64,000 nt of DNA, from the NCBI GenBank assembly GCA_037178855.1, contig JASJZC010000001.1, forward strand, positions 2,976,001 to 3,040,000, written 5' to 3'. The notes beneath the pieces were generated by a model. The model was not told where the DNA came from and did no database searches. It saw nothing but the letters and a program-made list of their open reading frames with translations. The position numbers and the translations under genes were made by a program. The DNA comes from Oscheius sp. JU75. Taxonomy: Eukaryota; Nematoda; Chromadorea; Rhabditida; Rhabditidae. Below, piece after piece: positions 12,342 through 22,740 of this stretch. How positions within the stretch are numbered: position 1 is the first letter of the stretch; every line of letters begins with the position of its first letter.

Positions 12342-13193
12342 ATGCCTCCTCTAGCCGTGTCTACCATTTTTCTCTGGCTGTTTGTACACAGGTTCAATGT
12401 TTACAATCCCAAGTTACTAGGTTTTAAGTGTTTCTGGAAGCTGTCTGACACTGTTCTGTCCAGTTGGAGCTATTACAATTGATCCAACACAGAACTGTTC
12501 CTCGTGTTTCCACAGCGGGGCAAAGTTCAACATTTTTCACAGCAGAAGCGCCTGTGCTTGTGCTGGAGCTGTCAACTCTTCGTGCTCGCTTACAGCGATT
12601 TTCGAAGGAGAGAGGCTATTTGTTTGTCGACTACCAGGTATATTGGTCCTCTTGCTGTGACCGAAGCTTCCAGAAGCAAAGACTCTCCCACCACCTAGCA
12701 TCAAACCAGAAGGAACGGCTGTGATCTCGGTCGTAGTCAGTCGGTTCTTCTCCGAACCCGAGTACGAGCCCTTCCACCCATCCAACTTGACACTGATTGC
12801 TAGATTTCAGACTGATGTAAGTGTATTCCTGGAACGATCTCAGATATTAGGGACCATGCGAAACAACTCACACAATTGTGGCAGAGAAAAGAGGAAAGGA
12901 CTGCTTGTACCGGCTATGGCTAGCCATGCCTGGAATCGATCACAAGACAGATGATGTAAGTTGCTTGGAGGCAATGACAGTTGGACTAGGGGGAGTGATC
13001 AACAATCTTTCAGCACTACTACTACGATGATCATACCGAGTTGGAGACTAGTTTTTCCAAAGAACTCTTTCCCGGAACCGACAATGTTCTCTTCTGGACA
13101 GAGGTGACTCTCCAAAAGCCCGAAGAACTACATAATGGGTCAGCCCTGTTCCACTACAAGGTTCTATCCCCGGCAGTCCGATTCAGTTTGTAG
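12342..13193 (+). CDS. Secreted cysteine-containing protein, family unknown
   Basis: Exons 12342-12383, 12421-12637, 12674-12816 and 13014-13193 join in phase to about 194 codons including the stop. Residues 1-19 form a signal peptide (MPPLAVSTIFLWLFVLSVS). The N-terminal half carries about ten cysteines, including CSSCF and a CACAGAV patch. The C-terminal half has HYYYDD, a SNLT glycosylation sequon and a hydrophobic strand-rich end. Introns 1 and 2 are only 37 and 36 nt. The last intron is 197 nt and holds a second ACAGATGAT/GTAAGT donor, so a short alternative exon is possible. AATAAA lies at 13208. I find no family match. The gene ends about 50 bp from the convergent gene on the other strand. 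Confidence 0.72.
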
Positions 13194-13241
13194 AGAAGCA
13201 ATGTACCAATAAAGATTGAAAAGTCATTCTTTTATCGACAG

Positions 13242-13688
13242 CTAGCAATCGCTGTCGCTGTCACTGGGCTCGGTGCGTTCGGAGATGGTGTCAAGTCTCT
13301 TCTTGAGGGACAGTTGCTGGATCTGTCTTCGCGGCGCAGGAAGATAGTCCTTGTCGGCAAGGGTCCAATCGTCCGATTCGTCTCCCGCAGCCATAGGAGT
13401 CAGCTGCCAGCAGAGGAGAAACAGGGTCAGTTGGGCGAGAATCTCGAGCCAAGGAAAAACGGTCGGCAGTCCGGAGAGTCCCTTCTTGACCTCTGACTTG
13501 TTCATTTTCTTTGGCAGGAAGTCGAGCGTCTTCCAGACATCCAGAGTCGTCTCCCTCTTCTGGGCAGTTGGTCGAGACGAGTAGTTTCTGGCATCCTTGG
13601 TGAAGACGAGTCCTGAGTCGGTAGTCAGTTCCATGCAGCTGGTAGCTCCGCCGGCGACGATGGTCAGTAGCAGAAGCAGGACGAACAT
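13242..13688 (-). CDS. Secreted or membrane protein, intact source of a partial inverted duplicate
   Basis: A single open exon of 148 codons. It begins with a signal peptide (MFVLLLLLTIVAGG), then a hydrophilic region with paired lysines (LPKKMNKSEVKKG). A second hydrophobic segment (AQLTLFLLCWQLTPMAAG) lies at about residues 86-103, and an acidic Ser/Asp tail ends in cysteine. The 5' two thirds, with its promoter, lie in the left arm of a 790-bp inverted repeat shared with a neighbouring SL1 gene, which is transcribed the other way. Family unknown. GATAAA just downstream could serve as the polyadenylation signal. Confidence 0.62.
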   Translation of the reverse strand: MFVLLLLLTIVAGGATSCMELTTDSGLVFTKDARNYSSRPTAQKRETTLDVWKTLDFLPKKMNKSEVKKGLSGLPTVFPWLEILAQLTLFLLCWQLTPMAAGDESDDWTLADKDYLPAPRRQIQQLSLKKRLDTISERTEPSDSDSDC

Positions 13689-14227
13689 TATGGAAGCTAT
13701 TCCGTCTCCAACAGAGGAATTACAGACTTTTTATCGAAACTGTTACAAAAAGTTTTTTCTGCTTGAATTGTTTGGAAAATTAAATCAATCAGTCGGCTTC
13801 GCCGCCTGGTCGACTGTTTTATTGAACTTGTTTCAGAAAACTTCAGTCGCTTACGCTCCTGGCTGAGCGACTCACTGGCAGTGCTAATTTTGTAACTTGA
13901 ACTGTCCTGACTTATCTTGTCAAATCTAATCTAGGACAATAATTGACAGAAAAGGCTACAAACATTGCCAAGTGTTATCCCAGATTTGAGTTGACTGGTG
14001 TCGAACATCGAATGCATCTTCTCTATCCTTTTCCGCTCCATCTCCTATTCCACACAACCCGATATCCCAACAGCGAGCAGAACAGTCGGTTTAATTACCC
14101 AAGTTTGAGGTATTCAATGCTTTCGACCCTGCTCTCAAACAGAGGTTGAAAGAAATTTTGGAACAGCCTTCCCTCCACTGGGAAGGCAACAAGATTGAAA
14201 CATTAGAGTTTTCTCTACACAAAAGAA
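13438..14227 (+). repeat. 790-bp inverted repeat, left arm
   Basis: The reverse complement of 15793-16582. Both arms are exactly 790 bp and no difference was found in the stretches I compared. Each arm carries the head of the secreted-protein gene and one SL1 gene in divergent orientation. The spacer is 1565 bp. Confidence 0.93.
14088..14190 (+). ncRNA. sls-1: SL1 spliced-leader RNA gene, copy 1
   Basis: The 22-nt SL1 exon at 14088-14109 begins GGTTTAATTACCC and ends AAGTTTGAG, followed by a GTATT splice donor. An Sm-binding site AATTTTGGA lies at 14154-14162. A perfect 8-bp 3' stem (GCCTTCCC with GGGAAGGC) lies at 14166-14187. A PSE-like element CCGCTCCATC starts 55 bp upstream of the first SL1 base. 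SL1 RNA is donated to the 5' end of nematode mRNAs by trans-splicing. Lies in the left 790-bp arm. Confidence 0.93.
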
Positions 14228-14348
14228 AGGGCCAATTACAGCAGCAGTTTCTCCAACAATGGATGATAGCAAGGATACTTCGGGTTGCGGGCGGGAGCTG
14301 TCTGGCTCGGATCCATTCATGGGGATTGTCGTCATTGAAACATTTTGT

Positions 14349-14448
14349 TACCTTCCCAGTGGAGGGAAGGTCATTCCAAAATTTCTTTCAACCTCTACAT
14401 TTGCAGGGTCGGAAGCATTTGAATACCTCAAACTTGGGTAATTAAACC
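14349..14448 (-). ncRNA. sls-1: SL1 spliced-leader RNA gene, copy 2
   Basis: SL1 exon at 14448-14427, canonical Sm site, and a 3' stem with an A-T closing pair (ACCTTCCC with GGGAAGGT). The PSE-like CCGTTCCATC starts exactly 55 bp upstream, at 14503. Convergent with copy 1 and divergent from copy 3. The segment 14340-14600 matches cluster B at 24540-24800 in inverted orientation. Confidence 0.92.
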
Positions 14449-14803
14449 GACGATGCTGTTCATTGCCAGAATATCAGGTGGTCTAGATGGGGAGATGGAA
14501 CGGTGAAGGCTAGGAGAATCTGGATCAGAGACCAAGACGAACCGGTTGCTGGCTGAGAGGACTATTTGGGCATCATCTCTGGCATGAAGAGGATTTTGTT
14601 AAGTTAAAACTTTCTATTGGGTCGTGGCAGTCGAAAAGACTATAAAATACCATTTATTTCAAATTCAATGGATGAATAGATCATTTTGCGTCAAGATGCC
14701 TTTCACAGCGTTCCACTCCGTCTGTGACACAGAATTTCACTGCCTTTGCCGCTCCATCTTCCCATCTAGACCACCTGATATCCCAACAGTGAACAGAATT
14801 GTC

Positions 14804-14907
14804 GGTTTAATTACCCAAGTTTGAGGTATTCAAATGCTTCCGACCCTGTTCTTAAACAGAGGTTGAAAGAAAATTTTGGAACGACCTTCCTATCAGTGGG
14901 AAGGCAA
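14804..14907 (+). ncRNA. sls-1: SL1 spliced-leader RNA gene, copy 3
   Basis: SL1 exon at 14804-14825. The Sm site has one extra A (AAAATTTTGGAAC). The 3' stem (CCTTCC with GGAAGG) has a TATCAGT-type loop instead of TCCACT, so it belongs to a second structural subtype shared with copies 5 and 7. PSE-like CCGCTCCATC at 14749, 55 bp upstream. Confidence 0.9.
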
Positions 14908-15129
14908 CAAGATGATTTAGTTCGAGACACGGTGAAATGAAACTTATCACCTTGATCGGGCAGAAATAACAGGAAACTTTCCCTCTCCTTGTCCCACGTA
15001 GAAACAGTATTCTTTGAATTTTCACAAAGACCAAAACTTACATTTGATGAATCGCCTTAGTCTCTAAACCAGGCGGCTTCACCGTCTGGCGACGGCACTA
15101 CTTGCTGTATTGTTCTTCTGTTTGGGAAA

Positions 15130-15570
15130 GAGGAGGTGTCTCTCCGTTTCTCTCTTACCGTGTCTCTCTGTCTGTTCTCCATTGTCCCTGTCCGTTTCTG
15201 TTTCACTGTATCTTTCTCCCTTCCTCTCAGTCTCTCCTTCTCTCTCTCTGTCTCTCCGTCTTACCGTCTCTCTCTTTCTCTCTTACTTTGTCTTTGCCTC
15301 TCAGTCAGTCTCTTTGTCCGTCTCTGCTTCTCTGTCGGTCCGTCTATGTCTCTGTGTGTCTGTCTTTCTGCCTCCATGCATCTCTGACTCTTTTTTCCCT
15401 CTGTCCACTGCATGTGTCTCCCCCTGTTCCTATGTGGCTCGGTCTGTCTGTATTTCTGTTTCTCAGTCTCTCTCAAGGTCTCTGTCTCCCTCTCCCTCTG
15501 TCTCTCTAAGCAGATACTTTGTCTCTGTCACTCCCACTGTCTCCGTTATTTTATCCATCTGTTTCTCTGT
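15130..15570 (+). repeat. Pyrimidine-rich degenerate TCTSTC tract
   Basis: About 440 bp of C and T on the plus strand with an irregular TCTGTC/TCTCTG repeat. Three overlapping Ser/Leu/Val-rich frames are open across it only because of its composition. Confidence 0.9.
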
Positions 15571-15792
15571 CACTCGTTCTACCCACGAAAAACAGCATCC
15601 ATCGTCCCATCTCTGAGTTATTGTCCAACTCAATTAGTTGCAACAATTTGCAACAACAATATTTTTACAGGTTTATTGTTTCGCTTTCGTTTCGTGGCCT
15701 CGGACAAACAAAAAAGACAACTCAGAGAGCAGAACCATCGCTTCTCCCAATCCCACGCAAACAGAAATACAAAATATGAAAGAATTGATTCC

Positions 15793-16582
15793 TTCTTTTG
15801 TGTAGAGAAAACTCTAATGTTTCAATCTTGTTGCCTTCCCAGTGGAGGGAAGGCTGTTCCAAAATTTCTTTCAACCTCTGTTTGAGAGCAGGGTCGAAAG
15901 CATTGAATACCTCAAACTTGGGTAATTAAACCGACTGTTCTGCTCGCTGTTGGGATATCGGGTTGTGTGGAATAGGAGATGGAGCGGAAAAGGATAGAGA
16001 AGATGCATTCGATGTTCGACACCAGTCAACTCAAATCTGGGATAACACTTGGCAATGTTTGTAGCCTTTTCTGTCAATTATTGTCCTAGATTAGATTTGA
16101 CAAGATAAGTCAGGACAGTTCAAGTTACAAAATTAGCACTGCCAGTGAGTCGCTCAGCCAGGAGCGTAAGCGACTGAAGTTTTCTGAAACAAGTTCAATA
16201 AAACAGTCGACCAGGCGGCGAAGCCGACTGATTGATTTAATTTTCCAAACAATTCAAGCAGAAAAAACTTTTTGTAACAGTTTCGATAAAAAGTCTGTAA
16301 TTCCTCTGTTGGAGACGGAATAGCTTCCATAATGTTCGTCCTGCTTCTGCTACTGACCATCGTCGCCGGCGGAGCTACCAGCTGCATGGAACTGACTACC
16401 GACTCAGGACTCGTCTTCACCAAGGATGCCAGAAACTACTCGTCTCGACCAACTGCCCAGAAGAGGGAGACGACTCTGGATGTCTGGAAGACGCTCGACT
16501 TCCTGCCAAAGAAAATGAACAAGTCAGAGGTCAAGAAGGGACTCTCCGGACTGCCGACCGTTTTTCCTTGGCTCGAGATTCT
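15793..16582 (-). repeat. 790-bp inverted repeat, right arm
   Basis: The reverse complement of 13438-14227. Outside the arms the sequences diverge at once, which puts the breakpoint inside the coding region of the secreted-protein gene. Confidence 0.93.
15830..15932 (-). ncRNA. sls-1: SL1 spliced-leader RNA gene, copy 4
   Basis: SL1 exon at 15932-15911. Apparently identical to copy 1, being in the right arm of the 790-bp repeat. Sm site and GCCTTCCC/GGGAAGGC stem intact. PSE-like element starts at 15987, 55 bp upstream. Confidence 0.93.
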
Positions 16583-16649
16583 TGGAATTGGAGATGGAAC
16601 GGTGGAAACCGGGAGTATCTGCATCAGACGCAGAGAAACCGGCGGTTGA
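16332..16649 (+). pseudogene. Truncated duplicate of the secreted-protein gene at 13242-13688
   Basis: The first 83 codons match the intact gene because they lie in the inverted repeat. At the arm boundary (16582) the frame runs into unrelated sequence and stops after GDGTVETGSICIRRRETGG. It therefore has a promoter and signal peptide but lacks the second hydrophobic segment and the acidic tail. It could still be expressed as a short secreted peptide, but is most simply a by-product of the duplication. Confidence 0.75.
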
Positions 16650-16929
16650 CTGACAACATTATTTAGGCATCTTTTCTAGCACGAAGAGGATTTTGTTAGA
16701 TAAAACTATGTTTCTATTAGATTACAGCAGTGTAAAGAGACTTTGAAATACCATGTTTTTTTTAGTGGATGAATGTTGCCAACTAATTGAGTTGGACAAC
16801 AACCCAGAAAAGGGACGAATTTTATTGAAGCCCAGGTAGTCTGTACCGTGTAGAAGAATACGAATACTCCGGACCCAACAATTTGCTCATGGGTACGGCG
16901 AATAAAACACTAGTTATTGGAACACTATT

Positions 16930-17033
16930 GTTGCCTTCCCACTGATAGGAAGGTCGTTCCAAAATTTCTTACAACCTCTGTTTAAGAGCAGGGTCGGAAG
17001 CATTTGTATACCTCAAACTTGGGTAATTAAACC
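16930..17033 (-). ncRNA. sls-1: SL1 spliced-leader RNA gene, copy 5
   Basis: SL1 exon at 17033-17012. The donor reads GTATA instead of GTATT. Sm site canonical. The 3' stem has the ACTGATA-type loop. PSE-like CCGCTCCATC begins at 17088, 55 bp upstream. Sequence 17070-17245 is an inverted copy of 14600-14770. Confidence 0.91.
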
Positions 17034-17451
17034 GACGACTCTGTTCGCTGCTTAGATAAGACGTGCTCTAGATGGGGAGATGGAGCGGCAAAGGCAGTGA
17101 AATTCTGTGTCACAGACGGAGTGGAACGCTGTGAAAGGCATCTTGACGCAAAATGATCTATTCATCCATTGAATTTGAAATAAATGGTATTTTATAGTCT
17201 TTTCGACTGCCACGACCCAATAGAAAGTTTTAACTTTAAGCGAGTGTCCGGAGCTTTTTTGCTCTATTTTGCCTGTATTTTCAACATGTCTCGACTTATT
17301 CTAGACGAGTGCACTCTTGCTTTCGCAATGTAAGGAAGCGACGAGTGCTTCAGCATATCGACGCAAATTTTTTTTGATGTTAGAAAACTTTCGCTCCATG
17401 AAAGCATACAAAGGGGCATATGCGTTTGTATCGTCAAGGGAACTTCTTCTG

Positions 17452-17590
17452 TTGTCATTTCTCTACTACTAAAGTGCAATGGTGTCCGTCCGTCACCACG
17501 AGAAAAAAGCTGGCAAGTCATGGCATGTCAAGAACTAAGGTGACAAGTCAGCTTTAGGGGAAACTTGGGAATTTAGATTATTAGAGAAGC
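17452..17590 (+). repeat. Dispersed repeat, TCTCTACTACTAAAG family, copy 1
   Basis: Shares CTACTACTAAAGTGCAATGG, CACCACGAG, AAAAAGCTGGCAAGTCAT, CATGTCAAGAA and GACAAGTCAGCTTT with 46250-46385 (same strand) and 43800-43880 (opposite strand). A GC hairpin, CGGCGCAGCCGCC, follows at 17714. No coding capacity seen. Confidence 0.8.
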
Positions 17591-17783
17591 GCCATGTTGT
17601 CCAGCAGTTTTTTTTTGTTCAGAAACAGTTATCGCCTAAACTGGGTGGCAAGTCAAATTTGGATGCGCTCTTTTTGTCTCAATGAAGTCACTGGAAGTCC
17701 TTTATTACTACGGAGCGGCGCAGCCGCCAATGCAAAGTAAAGACAAAGGGACGGCGCAGCCGTCGGAAACGGCTGATTATATA

Positions 17784-18456
17784 CTATACATTTCTGGGCG
17801 GCACCTTCTCGTTAATAAGTCGGAAGTGGTGTTCTTCGGCTGTCCGTCTCCAAAGAAGGTGAAATGTAACTGTGGGTATGGCGGAGAGAGCAATCTTCAG
17901 TAGACAGAGAAGAAAGGCAGCCGTTTGAAGACTACTACCTATAAGCTTCGCTTGAGAAGTGTTACTGTTTGACTTACCCTCGAAACCGAGCTTGTAGAGC
18001 GTCCCCTCTGTCCCGTAGTATCTCGTAAAGAGACTGTTGATGAGCTGTCCAATTGGCAGAACGAGAATCAGCTGAAATCTTTCTCTTTACAGTCTGTTTC
18101 ATCAACGGGTACACCTCGTACTTTTGCCCCAAATCAATAACTAGATTTATGTTCGACAAAGACGCACCCAGCTCACGATGTAGGCTTTGCGATAGACGAG
18201 ATGACTGTTTTCGTAGACTGCGTAACCCATAAAGGACGAAAGACAGAGGATGCAAACCCAAATGAACGATGAAAAAATCAGATCACCGGTGTCTGAAAGG
18301 TTCTACGTTCGGTTTTACGAGCCACTACTTACCATGCTCCCGGCCGCTCCAAGTTATAGCCTCGAAGAAGTTATAGAAGGACCAGAGACCAATATAAACG
18401 GCAGAAATAGCACCGATAATTCTGAGAGAAGTAGGAACTTCTGTGTGAGAGGACAT
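17784..18456 (-). CDS. Small multipass membrane protein, family unknown
   Basis: Exons 18456-18333, 18292-18168, 18071-17978 and 17869-17784 join to 429 nt, 142 residues. There are three clear hydrophobic segments: LRIIGAISAVYIGLWSFYNF at about residues 11-30, LIFSSFIWVCILCLSSFMG near 46-64, and LILVLPIGQLINSLF near 84-98. A fourth weaker one, VTFHLLW, precedes a charged tail ending EKVPPRNV. Introns are 40-108 nt with good consensus sites. Exon 1 and its upstream DNA are duplicated in inverted orientation at 18912-19147, where only the first hydrophobic segment survives. Confidence 0.72.
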
Positions 18457-18617
18457 TTGGGAGAGAGGAAGCTTGAAACGATGGATGATAGCGCACTGAC
18501 TCCTTCTTATCTGGGCGAGAGCGGGGTGATGGGATGACCACGATCGCAGCATAAGTAGGCGCCACCTGACTTCAGTCGATATTTGCTCTTCTTATCAGAA
18601 TGACCACAACACTGAAA
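18382..18617 (+). repeat. 236-bp inverted repeat, left arm
   Basis: Near-identical reverse complement of 18912-19147, with a few mismatches near 18487. The arm includes exon 1 of the small membrane protein gene. Confidence 0.9.
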
Positions 18618-18911
18618 AATGACTGAAATCATGAAAAGGGAATAGAAATGACTGAAATCATGAAAACGGAAGGTAATAGTTCGGTAGGCTCCCCCTTCAT
18701 TCAAATCCCGCCGAATTCGAAAATGCGCGCGAAAAACTGTTTGAATGAACTGGAGCCTGCCGAACTATTCCCAAATTAAATAGAAATGACTGAAATCATG
18801 AAAAGGGAATTTCAATTTCAGTGATTTCAGTCATTTCTATTCCCTTTTCATGATTTCAGTCATTCCTATTCCCTTTTCATGATTTCAGTCATTTCTATTT
18901 CCTTTTCATGA
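18618..18911. repeat. Short tandem repeats (ACTGAAATCATGAAAAGGGA units) between the arms
   Basis: Units of about 27 bp occur in one orientation before 18668 and in the other after 18785, so the spacer is itself palindromic. Confidence 0.85.
18672..18772. mobile_element. MITE-like insertion, about 100 bp
   Basis: Imperfect terminal inverted repeats of about 33 bp (TAATAGTTCGGTAGGCTCC... and its complement GGAGCCTGCCGAACTATT) surround a GC-rich core with CGCGCGAAAAACTG. It splits the short tandem repeats. No coding capacity. A target-site duplication is not obvious. Confidence 0.6.
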
Positions 18912-19147
18912 TTTCAGTGTTGTGGTCATTCTGATAAGAAGAGCAAATATCGACTGAAGTCAGGTGGCGCCTACTTATGCTGCGATCGTGGTCATCCCAT
19001 CACCCCGCTCTCGCCCAGATAAGAAGGAGTCAGTGCACCATCATCCATCGTTTCAAGCTTCCTCTCTCCCAAATGTCCTCTCACACAGAAGTTCCTACTT
19101 CTCTCAGAATTATCGGTGCTATTTCTGCCGTTTATATTGGTCTCTGG
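18912..19147 (-). repeat. 236-bp inverted repeat, right arm
   Basis: Partner of 18382-18617. It carries a truncated copy of exon 1 of the small membrane protein gene on the plus strand. The copied frame diverges at LWLFSISFSLVL. Confidence 0.9.
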
Positions 19148-19180
19148 CTTTTTTCTATCAGTTTTTCATTGGTTCTGTAG

Positions 19181-19803
19181 ATGAAGAATACACTTTGCCG
19201 TGTTTGTGAAGAAAATCGGGACCGCCTCCATGATTTTCCAAAAGAGCCGGACATTGCCAGAGCTTGGGCTTATAGTCTCAAGTGAACGAGCAAATTCGAC
19301 AGTTACGTGTCTAAAGGAAAAAACTGCCGGAATCTCCACGTGTGTTTCTTGCATTTCAACGAGCGTGACTATGAATCTATTGGTGGAAGACAATAGTTGC
19401 GTCATGGAGCCCTTCCGGTAAGGTACTCTCTTGAAAACGAGCCATATGTTTTCAGATGAAATTATTATCTTCTGCTGATCTTACGACTCGTACGAAGAAA
19501 AAAAAAACGAAAGAGGTCGTCATGGATAATATCACCGTTGACAGTAAATTATCCGATAATTACTACTTCTTGTCACAGCCGAATATTCTGGAGCTCTTCT
19601 CTGAGTGGACGTGCTGTCCGTCCTGCAACGTTGCTACTGGATCGATGTCCTGTCATGCTGAAGGAACAACTATTACCTCCAAATATCTTTGCCCAGGATG
19701 CGGAATTTCCGAATGGACATCTACGGAACGAGTACAAGGATCCAGTCAAGGTCACCGTTATGCCGGATTTGGGCGTGATCACAGGAATGAATATATGAAT
19801 TAG
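19181..19803 (+). pseudogene. THAP zinc-finger plus zinc-ribbon transposon relic
   Basis: The frame from 19181 begins LCRVCEENRDRLHDFP, then has a tryptophan and, about 40 residues on, CFLHF. This is the C-x2-C ... W ... C-x2-H layout of the THAP DNA-binding domain of P-element-like transposases. The frame is broken by TGA at 19283 and TAG at 19394. A second open frame, 19456-19803, contains CCPSC and CPGC in a zinc-ribbon arrangement after LFSEWT, resembling the ribbon found beside THAP in Kolobok-like elements. No DDE catalytic core is visible. Family placement is tentative; the THAP call is good. Confidence 0.6.
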
Positions 19804-20671
19804 GAGCTTGTTCCTGCTTTCAGCCTGGCATTAGATAGGGAAAACAGACCGTTTTTGTAGTTGGCAGAGGGGAAGAATGGGAAGAGGAAACATAACCAGA
19901 ATTATACCAAACTCGGTTACGATACTTGAATTTCCAGTTTGAAATTACGCTGCAAATATTTGGCTCTCCATCCAGCATTTGCTATCCATTTTAAAAAGAC
20001 ACCCAGCGCAAATTTTTGGAATCCTCAGAAAACCCTTTTGTTCACCCATGCTTGGAAGAAAAGCAAATGATCTAGAGATTCAACCACACTATTTCTTAAC
20101 TCAATCCTTTCGGTTTTGCACATCAAGAAAAAAATGAAAACCTGTTATTCTCATCCTGAATATCTTATCTTTGAAGAACATCAGTTCCAAGATAGATCTT
20201 TGGACTATACTCTCCTTTGTTTACCTCATATTTTCCCAAATTTCAGGCATATAGCAAAAGTAAATAATTGAGGAAGTACGCTTTTTTGATAACGAGATTG
20301 CAGATGTTCGAAGTTTTCATGCAATAAACCAAGAATCACCGTTTCACATACAAGAAGCTTTAAAGTTTACTGCACAAAAACTTGTTTTGATGATTGTTTT
20401 GACATTTATTACGTAACTCGTACCGCTATGAATATTTTTTCTCAGAAGTAGATACAGAAGTTACTCCAAAATATGGAGGAATAAGCAATACTGGTTTTTT
20501 GTGGAAAGTTTAGGTTAGAGTTTATTCGAGCAACATTTTCACGGAACAATATTTAAATTATCAGATGGTTGAACTCCGGAGAACAATTCTCTAAAAATAT
20601 GTTAATAAGGAAGAGGTATGACTGGTAATGGAATAGCAGAGCACTGCGAGACTAGCAGTGTCCCGCAACGC

Positions 20672-22233
20672 TTACGCTATCCCATTACGGTCATACCCTA
20701 TATCTTTTGAACAGACCTTAAAGGTGTTCACCAGTCCAAGTCTGTACTCTCCGATAAAAGTGAATATCAATATGGGATCAAGCAGCTGAGCCATGGGCAT
20801 AAATGCCGAAACAATCTCTGAGATGAAGGGTGGAGCTTTAGTGCCAAGAAACGCCAAGCCGTAGGTCAAGAGACCTGGGGTGAAGGTGAAGATGAAGGGG
20901 ATCGTGGTCTGCAACATATTTTTGTTTAAAAGATCAGAAAGACAGAAAGACAGAGAGACAGAAAATATTGGCACCTGTAGTATCAGAAGAACAAAAAGTC
21001 GTTTCTGTAACCTCCGAAAGTTGGCACTTTCAGTTGTCAAGCTTGCAGCAGATATGAATTCTTGAATGATCTTGACACAGCAGAAGCAGCATACAATAGT
21101 TGCGCCCATAATCGCTATGGTGTAGACTGTGAGAATGTAAGCCGTCTCTTTAACGAAATGACCGTCTTTCTGAAAATGATTCGGCTTTACATTTTTACTT
21201 TGTGTTTCAAAACAACCGCTCGTTTCTCTCAAACTGTACTCACATACATCGGGGCTCCAATATACGCAATTTTATCTAATTTTATGGGATTTCCTTCTTC
21301 AACATAACTGATAGCGATTTCAGTATTTAACCGCATATACGCGGTCACGGGTCCTGCACAACACGCCACAACTCCAACATAGATAAAAACAAGGATTATA
21401 ATTTTTTTTGGCCTCTGGAACCAAACAAGAAGGTGCGGTCTGAAATAGTTTTCAACCTTCGAGATTTTTCAACTTACGCGCACATGACAAAATATCGATA
21501 CAGGAAAGAGTAGGCTAAGATGAGAAGAAGTATGATGTAACAGGTAGAAAATGTGCAGATAATGTAAGAACCAAGCTCACGGGGTACTCTTGGTACAGAT
21601 GAGTAAAATAGCCAGCCTTTTTCACTGGGTTCGATGATCTGAAAAGACGAAGTTATGTCTTTTAAAAATGCTCAATAGGTAGGTTAACGCGCCCATTACC
21701 GAACAATTGGCAGAAGCAAAAATTGTGGACCGTGTTCAGCTTCCTCGAAAGCCCTTGAAATAAAAAAAATTGAAAAACAATTATCGGCGGGGGTCGAACC
21801 CTTCTGCTGTACAGAAGGCAGGCCGAGGCGATAACCACTCGGCCACTGGCGCAATTTCGCTTGTACTAATTTGATAAAATGCGCATGCCCGAGTGGTTTG
21901 CGCGACTGTTTAACAATCACATTGTCCCAGGTTCGATTCCTCGTACTGCAAAACCTTTTATTTTTCTACTCCTGAGGTTTTGCAAGGAGCTGAATACGGT
22001 GCGCGTATGCTTAAAAAATTTCCACTGTTTTGAAAAAAGCTAAAAGAACGTACCGGGACCATAATTAAAGTCGTTGCCGTGTGGACAATTGCTACAACAC
22101 TATAGAGGAAGAGTAATACTCTGTAGGAACCAATATCTCGTCCCGATTTGAATGCGATAAGAGGTAGTAGAATGAGATTGAAAGCTATGGCTGTCGCGCT
22201 TAGACTGGTCATGACATCTCCAAGAATTGTCAT
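20672..22233 (-). CDS. Str-like seven-transmembrane chemoreceptor
   Basis: Exons 22233-22054, 21638-21478, 21439-21244, 21169-20975 and 20908-20672 join to 969 nt, 322 residues, a normal length for this family. At least six hydrophobic segments are visible. The family landmark YRYFVMCAPHLL follows the third. The last segment ends in FMPMAQLLDPILIFTFIGEYR, matching the DPI...YR pattern at the end of nematode Str receptors. Such proteins are putative odorant receptors in chemosensory neurons. Intron 1 (about 415 bp) contains two tRNA-like sequences. The tail after the last helix (VCSKDIGYDRNGIA) is short. The nearest copy, downstream on the plus coordinate axis, is a pseudogene. Confidence 0.85.
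21783..21853 (-). other. Degenerate tRNA-like sequence (class II A box)
   Basis: Read on the minus strand it has TGGCCGAGTGG (A box, Ser/Leu type), a hairpin CTTCT/AGAAG in the anticodon position and GGGTTCGACCC (B box). The acceptor ends do not pair and there is no variable arm, so this is a pseudogene or tRNA-derived element. It lies in intron 1 of the chemoreceptor gene. Confidence 0.45.
21882..21955 (+). other. Degenerate tRNA-like sequence
   Basis: Contains TGCCCGAGTGG (A box) and GGTTCGATTCC (B box) about 45 bp apart. The acceptor and anticodon stems pair poorly. Same intron as the previous tRNA-like sequence, opposite strand. Confidence 0.4.
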
Positions 22234-22740
22234 TTTGGAGAAAGGAAAATCCTGGACGTTCTCACTTATATACCTCCTCTGGAGAGATTAGCCTTTTACA
22301 CGTTCCTAAAATTTGGCAAAACACTCGTTAATTTATGTATAAGGGTACGATAATCCCTTAAATGCATTTGCGGTCTAGCCTTGGAAACATTTGTGCAAGA
22401 ATTTTGTTCGCACTTTTGGGTTTATGGAGTACAACGGGTAGGCGGTCTTATTTTCTTTTTGGCTTCATCTTGGAATGCCTCAGTTTTCCACCTCACATTT
22501 TCCAACATTTTCAGGTTTATCAAAGCAGTAGCATTTGATGTGTTCTATAACTGCGAAAAGCTTAAAAATAGTTCGACATTCTTGTACTTTAAGCAGGGAC
22601 AAAGTACGCGAGGCAGTGGAAGAGATTACGAGAAATACAATGGATAACTTGCTACACTGGATACACGGTAAATGAGACACATGCACAGAATCATGCTCAA
22701 GATTAAGATAGACAGATTCATATTTATGTGGACTAAGTCT

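Noticed and set aside
15102-15620. Three overlapping Ser/Leu/Val-rich open frames on the plus strand
   Set aside because: All are products of a pyrimidine-rich low-complexity tract.
21882-21955. Functional tRNA in the chemoreceptor intron
   Set aside because: A and B boxes are present, but acceptor and anticodon stems do not pair.
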